A DNA stretch of 64,000 bases from QHVT01 sp035630815. GTDB taxonomy: Bacteria > Acidobacteriota > Thermoanaerobaculia > Gp7-AA8. Both the position numbers and the translations under genes were made by a program. Positions 9,256 through 16,999 of this stretch are shown piece by piece; position 1 is the first letter of the stretch; each line of letters starts with the position of its first letter. Under the pieces are notes generated by a model. It saw only the letters and a program-made list of their open reading frames with translations. It searched no databases and was not told the origin of the DNA. The stretch lies in NCBI GenBank assembly GCA_035630815.1, contig DASQJY010000057.1, positions 62,001 through 126,000 on the forward strand, read 5' to 3'.

Positions 9256-11472
9256 GTGCGGGACTCCCTTCCACGGGGACGATCCAGCTCAGCGGCCCCC
9301 GCTCCCGCGGGTGGCGCCCAGATCGCTCTCGCGTCGTCCGACACCGCCGTTGCGACCGTGCCGTCAGCCGTGACGCTTGCAGCCGGCTCGTCCACGGCGA
9401 CCTTCACGGTCTCCACGCCGGTGCGCGACAGCCTGGCCTCTGCCGTGATCTCAGCCACGACGGCCGGTGTGACGACGACCTCGCTGTTGACCGTGAACCC
9501 GTGCACGCCTGTAGCGTCGCCGCCTCCCTTCGAGCCGGGGGAGATCGTCTGGTTCGACGACGCCATTCCACCCGGCGTCTCGCAGTCAGGCGGCTGGAGC
9601 TGGGACAGCAGCCAGCGCGCGAGCGGTTCCGTCTCCTCCGTGAACCCCATCGCTACGTCGGTCCACGACCGGTATTTTGCCCATACGACGTCGCCCCTCA
9701 TGCCCGGCGACGCGGACATCGTGTTCGTCTATGCGCTGATCGATCCCTGCAATCCGCCGCGCGAGATCATGGTCGCCTGGGTCGACGGCAACGGCGATCA
9801 CCGCGGGTATTGGGGGGAGGACCTGCTGCAACGCGGCGGACGGATCCGGATCGGCGATCTTCCTCCTGCCGGGGAATGGGTACGGCTGGAGATGCCGGCC
9901 ACGCGTTCGTCTTTGAACGGCCGCACGATCCACGGGCTCGAGCTGACGGTCGACCGCGGACGTGTCTGGTTCGACCGCGCGGGCAAACGCGCCTGCACGA
10001 CCCCGAATCCCGGTCCGCTCTCCGAGTTCCCGCCCGACGAGGCGGTCTGGTTCGACGACGCTCCACCGGCCGGCGCGACGGTCAGCGGCCAGTGGATCTG
10101 GGACACGCAGGTCCGGGCGAGCGGAACCGCTGCTCACACGGACACGGCGTCGACGGGCTCGCGCGCGCATTGGTTCACCATCGGCACGCCTGCCTTCACC
10201 CCTGCCGCGCAGGACCAGCTGTTCGTCTACGCCTACGTCGACCCATGCAACGCGCCTCAGGAGATTCTGATCGAGTGGTACGACGGCAACTGGGCTCATC
10301 GTTCCTACTGGGGCGCCGCACTCGTGCCGAACTCACCGGGAACGCGCATCGGCGATGTTCCGCAGGCCGGCTCATGGATCCGGCTCGCGGTGCCGGCGGC
10401 GACGCTCGGTCTCGCGAACCGGCCGGTCCATGGCATCTCCTTCACGATCTACGGCGGCACGGTCTGGTTCGATCGCGTCGGGATCGTCCGGTGTGTATTC
10501 ACCTCGCCGGCTTCGCAGCCGGTGCTGAATCCGAACGATTTCGTCTGGTTCGACGACGCGGCACCCGCGGGAGCGTCCCTCTCCGGGACCTGGACCTGGG
10601 ACACGACGCAGAAGCTGAGCGGGACCCAGTCCATGCTCAGCTCCGCCGGATCGGGCGAGCGATGGTTCGGGTTCAGTAACGCCGCAGCGATCACCGTCGG
10701 GGAGAACGACATCCTGTTCGCTCATGCGCTGATCGACCCGTGCAACCCGCCGCGCGAGCTCACGTTCTGGTGGTATGACGGGTCATGGAGTCACCGGCCG
10801 CACTGGGGCGAGCCGATCATGCACACCGGCTATTCAGGAACGAGCATGGGGGCCATACCGGCGGGCGGAGAATGGGTGCAACTGGAGATGCCCGCCCGCG
10901 GGATGAGCCTGGCGAACCGCCCCGTCTCGGCATTCGAGCTGTGGACGCACAGCGGCCGGGTATGGTTCGACCGCGTGGGGAAGAAGACCTGCATCGCGCC
11001 CGCCGCGGCGCAGCCGGCGCTTTCACAGACGGAACTGGTCTGGTTCGACGACGCACCGCCGCCCGGAGCGGTCCTGCGCGGGAACTGGACCTGGAACGCA
11101 CAGCAACGTGCGAGCGGAACGCTCGCGAACATGGTCCCGCCGGGAGGCGAAAGCCTCGAGCACTGGTTCGACGGCGCGACCACGCCGCTGACGGTCGGCG
11201 CCGGCGACGTGCTGACGGTGTACGCGCTGATCGACCCGTGCGATCCTCCCCGCGAGATCATGATCGGCTGGTATGACGGCTCCTGGGAGCACCGCGCCTA
11301 CTGGGGCGAAAACATCTACACGCACGGCACGCCGGGTCCGGCCCGTCGCAGCATGGGCCCGCTCCCTGCACCGTGGAATAACTGGCAGACGGCTTATGGC
11401 CTGAAGTACACACCAACAGCCACGTTCGAATATTCAGATGGAACAGAAGGGTCCGGGAGCTGTTCACCGTGA
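9256..11472 (+). CDS. RHS fragment C: end of Ig-like region and WFDD tandem repeats
   Basis: Frame-1 portion of the broken RHS gene. Real homology resumes at about 9300 (PAPAGGAQIALASSD); upstream residues are out of frame. It carries the end of the third Ig-like repeat and four copies of a 166-residue module opening VWFDDAPPxGA. The fourth copy is cut near 11370 and followed by WNNWQTAYGLKYTP, an abrupt ending that does not match the module. The stop TGA overlaps the GTG of the next gene by four bases. Confidence 0.65.
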   Translation: MRDSLPRGRSSSAAPAPAGGAQIALASSDTAVATVPSAVTLAAGSSTATFTVSTPVRDSLASAVISATTAGVTTTSLLTVNPCTPVASPPPFEPGEIVWFDDAIPPGVSQSGGWSWDSSQRASGSVSSVNPIATSVHDRYFAHTTSPLMPGDADIVFVYALIDPCNPPREIMVAWVDGNGDHRGYWGEDLLQRGGRIRIGDLPPAGEWVRLEMPATRSSLNGRTIHGLELTVDRGRVWFDRAGKRACTTPNPGPLSEFPPDEAVWFDDAPPAGATVSGQWIWDTQVRASGTAAHTDTASTGSRAHWFTIGTPAFTPAAQDQLFVYAYVDPCNAPQEILIEWYDGNWAHRSYWGAALVPNSPGTRIGDVPQAGSWIRLAVPAATLGLANRPVHGISFTIYGGTVWFDRVGIVRCVFTSPASQPVLNPNDFVWFDDAAPAGASLSGTWTWDTTQKLSGTQSMLSSAGSGERWFGFSNAAAITVGENDILFAHALIDPCNPPRELTFWWYDGSWSHRPHWGEPIMHTGYSGTSMGAIPAGGEWVQLEMPARGMSLANRPVSAFELWTHSGRVWFDRVGKKTCIAPAAAQPALSQTELVWFDDAPPPGAVLRGNWTWNAQQRASGTLANMVPPGGESLEHWFDGATTPLTVGAGDVLTVYALIDPCDPPREIMIGWYDGSWEHRAYWGENIYTHGTPGPARRSMGPLPAPWNNWQTAYGLKYTPTATFEYSDGTEGSGSCSP
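9547..11470 (+). repeat. Four tandem 495-498 bp protein-coding repeats (WFDD module)
   Basis: The phrase encoding VWFDDA recurs at 9547, 10045, 10543 and 11038, spacings of 498, 498 and 495 bp (166, 166 and 165 codons). Each unit reads WFDD, a G-x-W-x-WD segment, a VYALIDPCNPPREI-like strand, a W-x-DG-x-W-x-HR-x-YWGE segment, and a final RVWFDRVGK strand. This looks like a beta-sandwich module added to RHS proteins. The last copy is truncated. Confidence 0.85.
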
Positions 11473-12065
11473 CTGGCGTTCGCCGCTCCGTTGTCGTCGT
11501 GATCGGCTGCGCCCTGATGGGGATCGATTTGCTCGCGATCGGCGGTCTAGCAGCCATCAACCAGTGGCGAGTGCTTCACGACCGTCCCCCGGCACTAGTG
11601 CCAGGATACGGGGCGAGAATCGCCGCATACGTTCTATTCGTGCTTGTTGCCGGCTTAGCCTTGCGGTATACGCGGCGCCACATCGTTTCCCGGAAGATGT
11701 TCAGGATCATCGTCTTATGGTTCGGGTTGTTGCTATGTCGAGCGCTTGTACTTGGCCCGCTGTATCCGTGGGGTGCCCGTGACGTGGCGGAGTTCGTCGC
11801 GGCGAAAGCAGCCGTCGACCTCGCGGCTCGCGAGGGCGAACGCTACTTCGCAGAACATGGCCGCACTGCCGAATCTCTTAAGGAATTGAACCTCCCTGTA
11901 CATAAAGCGAAAGATCCGTGGGGCTTTACTTTGGGATATGAGCGCATGCCGAGCGGGTTTCGAGTCTTCGTTCGTGGAGCTCCAGGCTATATCGCGAATC
12001 GCGATGAAATGAGGCGACACCTTTCAAAAGACGTGCTGCTGCCGCGCCAGCGTGCGAGAGTATGA
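11469..12065 (+). CDS. Small membrane protein with a GspG-like DPWG tail
   Basis: 198 residues from a GTG that overlaps the stop of the RHS gene (GTGA). Three hydrophobic segments lie at about residues 9-30, 47-64 and 78-98, followed by a soluble C-terminal domain. Its KAKDPWGFTLGYE motif recalls the DPWGxxY motif of type II secretion/pseudopilin-like proteins; that resemblance is weak. Translational coupling to the RHS gene suggests a partner or accessory of it. No firm function. Confidence 0.6.
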   Translation: MTGVRRSVVVVIGCALMGIDLLAIGGLAAINQWRVLHDRPPALVPGYGARIAAYVLFVLVAGLALRYTRRHIVSRKMFRIIVLWFGLLLCRALVLGPLYPWGARDVAEFVAAKAAVDLAAREGERYFAEHGRTAESLKELNLPVHKAKDPWGFTLGYERMPSGFRVFVRGAPGYIANRDEMRRHLSKDVLLPRQRARV

Positions 12066-12527
12066 AGAGCGAGAGCAAGGGACGTAGAGAGCTTTTTGCC
12101 GTGATGATTTGCGTCACGTTAGCTGCCGCATCGGGTTTTGCCTGGCATGAGTATATGTTGCGCAGCTTCGTCGCCGAGAACGGTGTTGCCTTGCAAGGGC
12201 TGATTGCGAAAACAACGCCCTATACGACAGACAGGTGTACACGCCGCGGGGGCGAACGAACCGGTTGTGGGCGTTTGTCTTGCCGGGCATGGTCACCCTG
12301 GCGTACGGGAACTGCGTCGTTTCTCATGCCGAGTGGCAACGCGGGAATCGAGGCGATCCGTAGCGCGTGCCTTCGTGTACCTCACCGAGACGCAGCATTA
12401 CGCGCTGTTAAAGTTTATCGAATGGGCAGCAAGTCAACACCCGGACGATATCGATGATGACGATCGAGCGGTGATCGTCCATGCGATCACGCGCGAGAGC
12501 GGAAGCGCTGGTAACGTCGGCAGATGA
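12062..12527 (+). pseudogene. Broken gene for a small membrane protein
   Basis: Starts with an ATG overlapping the previous stop (ATGA) and encodes a basic N-terminus plus one membrane segment (ELFAVMICVTLAAASGFAW). Protein-like sequence then moves from frame 2 to frame 1 near 12195 (RQVYTPRGRTNRLWAFVLPG) and to frame 3 near 12360 (VARAFVYLTETQHYALLKFI, then HPDDIDDDDRAVIVHA), ending at 12527. Two frameshifts therefore split it, as in the adjacent RHS gene. Family not recognised. Confidence 0.5.
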
Positions 12528-13526
12528 TTGCCGGGCCGGCGCGCTGGCGCAGCGGGGGGCATCGATGGGAAGATCGTCGGCTATGACGCGGCGTGTGTCT
12601 TGCCGGTTGCCGCGCCTCTAGGTTGCCGGCGTTCGCCCTCGTTGCTCGGGAGACTGCGGTGGGCCTCGGCGACGTGCGGAGCTCAGCGCGACTCGAATGA
12701 GCCGGCGATGTGATCGAGGGCGTGCGCGGCGCGAAGCAGACCTCCCGCGACGAGAGGATGATTCGCGGTGACGGCAGGAACGCTCCGATTGTCGAGCGGA
12801 AAGGCTGGGCGTGTCGCGGTGATGCCTGGTGCAACACGAATGGCGCTTCGGATGACGGGATCGGTGCACGGCGTCACGAGAAGAAGACCGCGTGCACCGG
12901 AAAGATGGCCGCGCGCGCTGAAAAGATGAGGCGATGCACCGCATCGTGACTCGCTGCAGCGACGGGATGAAAACGCGCGCCGCGAGGATCAGCCGTGGCA
13001 ACGAGGGGATGACTTCGTGCAGGGGCCGTGTCAGGCCGTGCAGCGGCGGGATCAGGCGGTGCACGGGCCGGATCAGGCGGTGCACCAACGTCATCAGCGC
13101 GTGCAGCGACGCTATCAGCGCGTGCAGCGACGCCATCAGGGCGTGCATCGACGGGATAACCTCGTGCAACCGATCGCATCACGCGTGTCCGGGAAAAGAT
13201 GAGCCGCGCTGTTGCGCGCGTCTGCGCGGCTGTTGACGTCGATGACTCGTTCATACGCACGCGACAGCGCGAGTGACGCGCGCATCAGCGCGCGTGATCA
13301 ACGTGATGGCGGCGTTCGATGCGGTCGTGACTCGTTCCTGTCACGGCGACTGCAACGAGTTACAACGCCGACGTAGCGAGTCTCGCGCGGATTGCAGCCT
13401 CCAACGAATGCGATGCAGCGAGTTACGAGATGACTGCAGCGGTTGATCCGGTCGGTGGTCGTGTCTGATCCGCTCGATGACGGCGTCCTTTCCAGCGGAC
13501 GCGCGCCCGATGACGGCGGAATGCAG
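12528..13526. other. 1-kb stretch without a convincing gene
   Basis: All frames are Arg/Ser-rich or repetitive and none has a plausible start with a ribosome-binding site. The stretch holds a 21-bp tandem array (13017-13184) flanked on both sides by more degenerate units of about 20-22 bp (12890-13016 and roughly 13345-13460, the latter with phrases such as CAACGAGTTAC and CAGCGAGTTAC). I see no tRNA or promoter here. Confidence 0.6.
13017..13184. repeat. Eight tandem 21-bp repeats
   Basis: Eight exactly 21-bp units each begin with GTGCA (13017, 13038, 13059, 13080, 13101, 13122, 13143, 13164), with the middle usually reading CGACG or GGGCCG followed by ATCAGGCG or ATCAGCGC. Because 21 is a multiple of three, every frame gives heptads; the minus strand reads as leucine heptads such as LHALIAS. 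Two helical turns per unit would also suit a protein-binding array. Confidence 0.85.
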
Positions 13527-13552
13527 AAACGGCGGCCTTGCGGCCGCCGTTT
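13527..13552 (-). terminator. Hairpin terminator after the M3 peptidase gene
   Basis: AAACGGCGGCC and GGCCGCCGTTT form a perfect 11-bp stem around a TTGC loop, six bases past the M3 peptidase stop. On the minus strand it ends in TTT only, so termination may be weak; the stem itself is strong. Confidence 0.6.
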
Positions 13553-13557
13553 TCACG

Positions 13558-15804
13558 TCATTGCTTGGTCATGCGTTCCCGAGGGGGCGGAGCTGCCTCG
13601 GAGGAGGACGACGCGCTGGTGAAGCCGCGCGCCTGCATCAGCGCGGCGATCTGCGGGTCGCGGCCGCGGAAGGCGCGGTAGGCTTCGGCGGGGTCGATGG
13701 TGTTGCCGACGGTGAAGATGTGCTGGCGGAGGCGCTGCGCGACCTGCGGGTCGTACGGGCCGCCCGCTTCGGTGAAGGCGGTGTAGGCGTCCGCGGTCAG
13801 CACGTCGGACCAGAGGTAGCTGTAGTAGCCGGCCGAATACGAGTCGCCGGCGAAGACGTGCAGGAACTGCGGGGTGCGGTGGCGCATCACGATCTGGCGG
13901 GGCATGCCGAGGTCGGCGAGGGTCTGGCGCTCGAAGGCGTCGGGATCGATGGGGCGGTCGCCGGCCAGGTGCATGCGCATGTCGACGATGGCGCTGGCCA
14001 GATACTCGATCGTCGAGAAGCCCTGGTTGAACGTCGAGGCGCGCTCGATGCGGTCGACCAGCGACTGCGGGATCGGCTTGCCGGTCTGGTAGTGCACGGC
14101 GTACTTCTGCAGTACTTCCGGAGTCGAGAGCCAGCGCTCGAGGAGCTGCGACGGGAACTCGACGTAGTCGCGCACGACCGCCGTTCCGGAGAGCGTCGGA
14201 TAGTTCACGTTCGACGAGAGGCCGTGCAGTGCGTGGCCGAACTCGTGGAAGAGGGTCTCGGCGTCGTCCCAGGAGATCAGCACCGGCTCGCCGGGCGCAC
14301 CTTTGACGAAGTTCGCGTTGTTCGAGACGATCGTGCTCGCCGGGGTGCTGAAGCGCTCCTGGCTGCGATAGGCGTTCATCCAGGCGCCGGAGCGTTTGCC
14401 CTCACGCGCATACGGGTCGAAGTACCAGAGGCCGACGTGCTCGCCGGTCTGGCGGTTCTTCACTTCCCACACCTTCACGTCGGGGTGGTAGACCGGCACG
14501 TTCGAGAGCGGCGTGAAGTTGAAGCCGAACAGCTCGCCCGCGACCCAGAACATCCCTTCGCGGAGCTTGTCGAGCTGCAGGTACTGCTTGACCTCGTTCT
14601 GATCGAGATCGTAGCGGGCGCGGCGCACCTTCTCCATGTAGTAGCGGTAGTCCCACGGCTCGATCGTGATCTTCGCCCCTTCCCTGTTGGCGAGGGTCTG
14701 CATGTCGCGGACTTCCTCGCCGACGCGGGCGACGGCCGGCTTCCAGACCGCTTCCATCAGCTCGACGGTGCGCTCGGGCGTCTTGGCCATCGTGTTCTCG
14801 ACGCGCCAGTGGGCGTGCGTCTCGTAGCCGAGGAGCTTCGCGCGCTCGGCGCGGAGCCGGAGGATGTCGGTGACGATCTTGTTGTTGTCGGTCGGGCCGC
14901 CGAGATCGCCGCGGTTGACGAACATGCGCCACGCCTGCTCCCGGAGGTCGCGGCGATCGGAGTAGGTGAGGAACGGATCGACGGACGAGCGGGTGTTCGT
15001 GATCACCCACTTCCCCTCGTGTCCCTTCGAAGCTGCCGCGGCCGCGGCGGCTTCGCGCAGAGACGGCGAGAGACCTGCGAGGTCGGCCTCGTCGTCGAGG
15101 ACGAGCATCTGGTTCGTCTCATCGGCAAGCACGTTCTGGCTGAAGCTCGTGAAAAGGCCGGCCAGCTCCTGGTTGATCGCCGAGAGGCGCGTTTTTGCCG
15201 CTTCGTCGAGCCTCGCGCCGGAGCGTACGAAGCTGTTGTGATAGACCCACGCCAGGCGCTGCTCTTCCGGCGTGAGGCGCGCTTTCTCGGGCGAGTTGTA
15301 GACCGCCTCGATGCGTCGGAAGAGCGGCAGGTTCTGCGTGATCTGGTCGTTGAACGCGGCGAGGCGCGGCTCCATCTCGCGCTCGACCGGCTGGAACTCC
15401 TCCGAGTTCATGTTGTTGGCCCAGATGCCGTAGATCGCGTTCACCCGTCCCAGGGTGCGGCCGGCGTTTTCGAGTGCGGCGATGGTGTTCTCGAACGTCG
15501 GCGGCGCCGGGTTGGAGGCGATGCGCTCCACTTCCGTGAGGTTCTCCGCTATGGCCGCTTCGAGCGCCGGACGGAAGTCCTCGACCCGCACCTGGTCGAA
15601 CGGCGGCAGGCCGCCGTACTGGCCGGTCCACGGCCTCAGCATCGGGTTGTCGGCCGTCGCCGGAGGCGGCGTCGACGCTGGTTCGGGAGCGGTGGAGGTG
15701 GGTGTGGTCGGCTGCGTTCCGGTGGTGGTCGTATTCACGTCAGAGTCGGTGGAGGCGCAGCCGAACAGGGCCAGCGCCATCAGCAGGATGGTGAGGTTTC
15801 TCAT
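13558..15804 (-). CDS. M3 family peptidyl-dipeptidase (Dcp-like), lipoprotein
   Basis: Zinc peptidyl-dipeptidase of the M3A family. The chosen start (ATG at 15804) gives 748 residues and a lipoprotein signal (MRNLTILLMALALFGC) followed by a Thr/Pro linker. The zinc site HEFGH is at residues 520-524 in the typical FHEFGHALHG context, and the C-terminal YSYLWSDVLTAD segment is family-typical. The open frame continues upstream into Arg-rich nonsense antisense to the DUF457 gene, so the longer start is wrong. It is probably periplasmic, hydrolysing short peptides as the M2 enzyme would. A strong hairpin follows the stop. Confidence 0.93.
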   Translation of the reverse strand: MRNLTILLMALALFGCASTDSDVNTTTTGTQPTTPTSTAPEPASTPPPATADNPMLRPWTGQYGGLPPFDQVRVEDFRPALEAAIAENLTEVERIASNPAPPTFENTIAALENAGRTLGRVNAIYGIWANNMNSEEFQPVEREMEPRLAAFNDQITQNLPLFRRIEAVYNSPEKARLTPEEQRLAWVYHNSFVRSGARLDEAAKTRLSAINQELAGLFTSFSQNVLADETNQMLVLDDEADLAGLSPSLREAAAAAAASKGHEGKWVITNTRSSVDPFLTYSDRRDLREQAWRMFVNRGDLGGPTDNNKIVTDILRLRAERAKLLGYETHAHWRVENTMAKTPERTVELMEAVWKPAVARVGEEVRDMQTLANREGAKITIEPWDYRYYMEKVRRARYDLDQNEVKQYLQLDKLREGMFWVAGELFGFNFTPLSNVPVYHPDVKVWEVKNRQTGEHVGLWYFDPYAREGKRSGAWMNAYRSQERFSTPASTIVSNNANFVKGAPGEPVLISWDDAETLFHEFGHALHGLSSNVNYPTLSGTAVVRDYVEFPSQLLERWLSTPEVLQKYAVHYQTGKPIPQSLVDRIERASTFNQGFSTIEYLASAIVDMRMHLAGDRPIDPDAFERQTLADLGMPRQIVMRHRTPQFLHVFAGDSYSAGYYSYLWSDVLTADAYTAFTEAGGPYDPQVAQRLRQHIFTVGNTIDPAEAYRAFRGRDPQIAALMQARGFTSASSSSEAAPPPRERMTKQ

Positions 15805-15879
15805 CAAATTCGTTTCTCCGTGCGGAGAGTAATGCACAACCCGGGCTCGGTTGCGGACGTATGAGAGCATGCCGCTCCG

Positions 15880-16896
15880 ATGGACCCGCTGACCCACACT
15901 CTCGCCGGCGCGAACCTCGCCGCCACCCGCCTCGGCGGCACGACCCGCTTCGCGACCGCGGCCCTGGTCCTCGGCGCAAACCTGCCGGACGTCGATTCGA
16001 TCCTCTACTTCACCGGCCATCAGGACGCGGCGTTCGGCTTCCGCCGTGGCTGGACGCACGGCATCCTCGCGCTGCTCGTCCTGCCGTTCCTGCAGACCGC
16101 CGTGCTGCTGCTCGTCGACCGCCTCCGGCCGAATCCGGCGCGGCCGGCGAACGGGCGCATGCTGCTGCTGTTGTCTGCGCTCGCGATCCTGACGCATCCG
16201 ACGCTCGACTGGCTGAACACCTACGGGATGCGCTGGCTGATGCCGTTCCGCGGCACCTGGTTCTACGGAGACTCGGTCTACATCATGGATCCGTGGCTCT
16301 GGCTGATCCTCGGTGCGGGGTACCTGGTAGGGAAACGCCCCACGCCGCTGCTGATCGGGCTGTGGGTGTTCTTCACCGGCGCAATCGTGTGGGTGGTCTG
16401 GCGCCGGTCGACCGAATACCTCGCGGTGGTCGCGCTGGTGGCGGTCATGCTGCTCGTCGCGCTGTTGTGGCGAACACAGAAGCACCTCGCCGGCGCCGCT
16501 CTCGTGCTCGCGACGCTCTACATCGGAGGCCGCCTCACGATTCACGCGCTGACCGTCCGCGCCGTGCAACGCGAGCTCCCGCAGGCGGCGCGCATCGCGA
16601 CCGGACCGCATCCGATCGACCCTCGGCGCTGGAACGTGATCGCGCAGACACCGCACGAGTACCGCTTCGGCGACTACATCTGGGGCGAGGGGCTCACGCT
16701 GTACCCGGAAACGCGCCGGGTGCCGGTCGACTCACCCGAATACCGCGCCGCCCGCGCGCACCCCGACGTGGACGGGTTCATGACCTGGGCTCGCTTTCCG
16801 TCATACACCGTGGAGCGTGAGGGCGGCGTGACACGCGTAACGCTGAGCGACGCGCGCCGGGCGGGCGGAAGCGCGAGGGTGGTTGTGCTGCCGTAG
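15880..16896 (+). CDS. Membrane-bound metal-dependent hydrolase, DUF457/YdjM family
   Basis: 338 residues opening MDPLTHTLAGANLA, the hallmark of the DUF457 (YdjM) family of inner-membrane proteins with a predicted metal site. Conserved polar residues fall in THTLAG, LPDVDS, RRGWTHG and THPTLDWLNTYG. Four to five membrane helices cover residues 25-220 and a soluble C-terminal domain follows. It is divergent from the M3 peptidase with a 75-bp gap and convergent with the BNR protein. Biochemical activity of this family is poorly defined. Confidence 0.85.
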   Translation: MDPLTHTLAGANLAATRLGGTTRFATAALVLGANLPDVDSILYFTGHQDAAFGFRRGWTHGILALLVLPFLQTAVLLLVDRLRPNPARPANGRMLLLLSALAILTHPTLDWLNTYGMRWLMPFRGTWFYGDSVYIMDPWLWLILGAGYLVGKRPTPLLIGLWVFFTGAIVWVVWRRSTEYLAVVALVAVMLLVALLWRTQKHLAGAALVLATLYIGGRLTIHALTVRAVQRELPQAARIATGPHPIDPRRWNVIAQTPHEYRFGDYIWGEGLTLYPETRRVPVDSPEYRAARAHPDVDGFMTWARFPSYTVEREGGVTRVTLSDARRAGGSARVVVLP

Positions 16897-16900
16897 AGTT

Positions 16901-16992
16901 TGGAGTGCGGTGACCGCAGTCGCCGCTTTTTCTCCGTACGACGCGATCGTGCTTCTGGGAGGGAAAGCGGTGACTGCGGTCACCGCACTCCA
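16901..16992. repeat. REP-like facing pair, copy A
   Basis: Left unit TGGAGTGCGGTGACCGCAGT begins five bases after the DUF457 stop; the right unit is its inverse and ends CGCACTCCA. Each unit is GGAG plus an 8-bp stem with a 4-nt loop (GCGGTGAC-CGCA-GTCGCCGC on the left with one G-T pair; GCGGTGAC-TGCG-GTCACCGC on the right). It lies between convergent genes. Related copies are at 41418, 53460 and 57660. Confidence 0.85.
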
Positions 16993-16999
16993 TATCGAG

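Larger units (their letters stand above)
4741..11472 (+). pseudogene. Giant RHS/YD-repeat surface protein gene, broken by three lesions
   Basis: One coding region of about 2,240 codons can be followed if three lesions are repaired. A C is missing near 6888-6889 (frame 1 to frame 3). A TGA stands at 8748-8750 where the local Ala-Gly-Gly-Gly pattern suggests GGA. An extra C lies in the CCCCC run 9297-9301 (back to frame 1). Domains in order: signal peptide (MPITRLEEKARAAMILAAFA then LTVHANA), an RHS-type N-terminal region near 5400-5650, YD repeats to about 8600, three Ig-like repeats at 8660-9510, then four tandem WFDD repeats. The C-terminal RHS core ending is absent. It was probably a very large exported surface protein. 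Either the locus is decaying or the sequence carries homopolymer errors here; neighbouring single-domain genes are intact. Confidence 0.75.

Noticed and set aside
12618..13169. Minus-strand heptad-repeat protein (LHALIAS repeats)
   Set aside because: The repeat is open in all frames because the unit is 21 bp; after the repeats the frame becomes Arg/Ser-rich, and no ribosome-binding site precedes the ATG. Kept only as a repeat.
13017..13184. CRISPR array
   Set aside because: Units are contiguous 21-bp tandem repeats without unique spacers, and no cas gene is in the window.
13477..15864. 795-codon plus-strand frame antisense to the M3 peptidase
   Set aside because: Composition is typical shadow reading (Arg/Val/Asp/Glu) and the opposite strand encodes a complete M3 peptidase with HEFGH.
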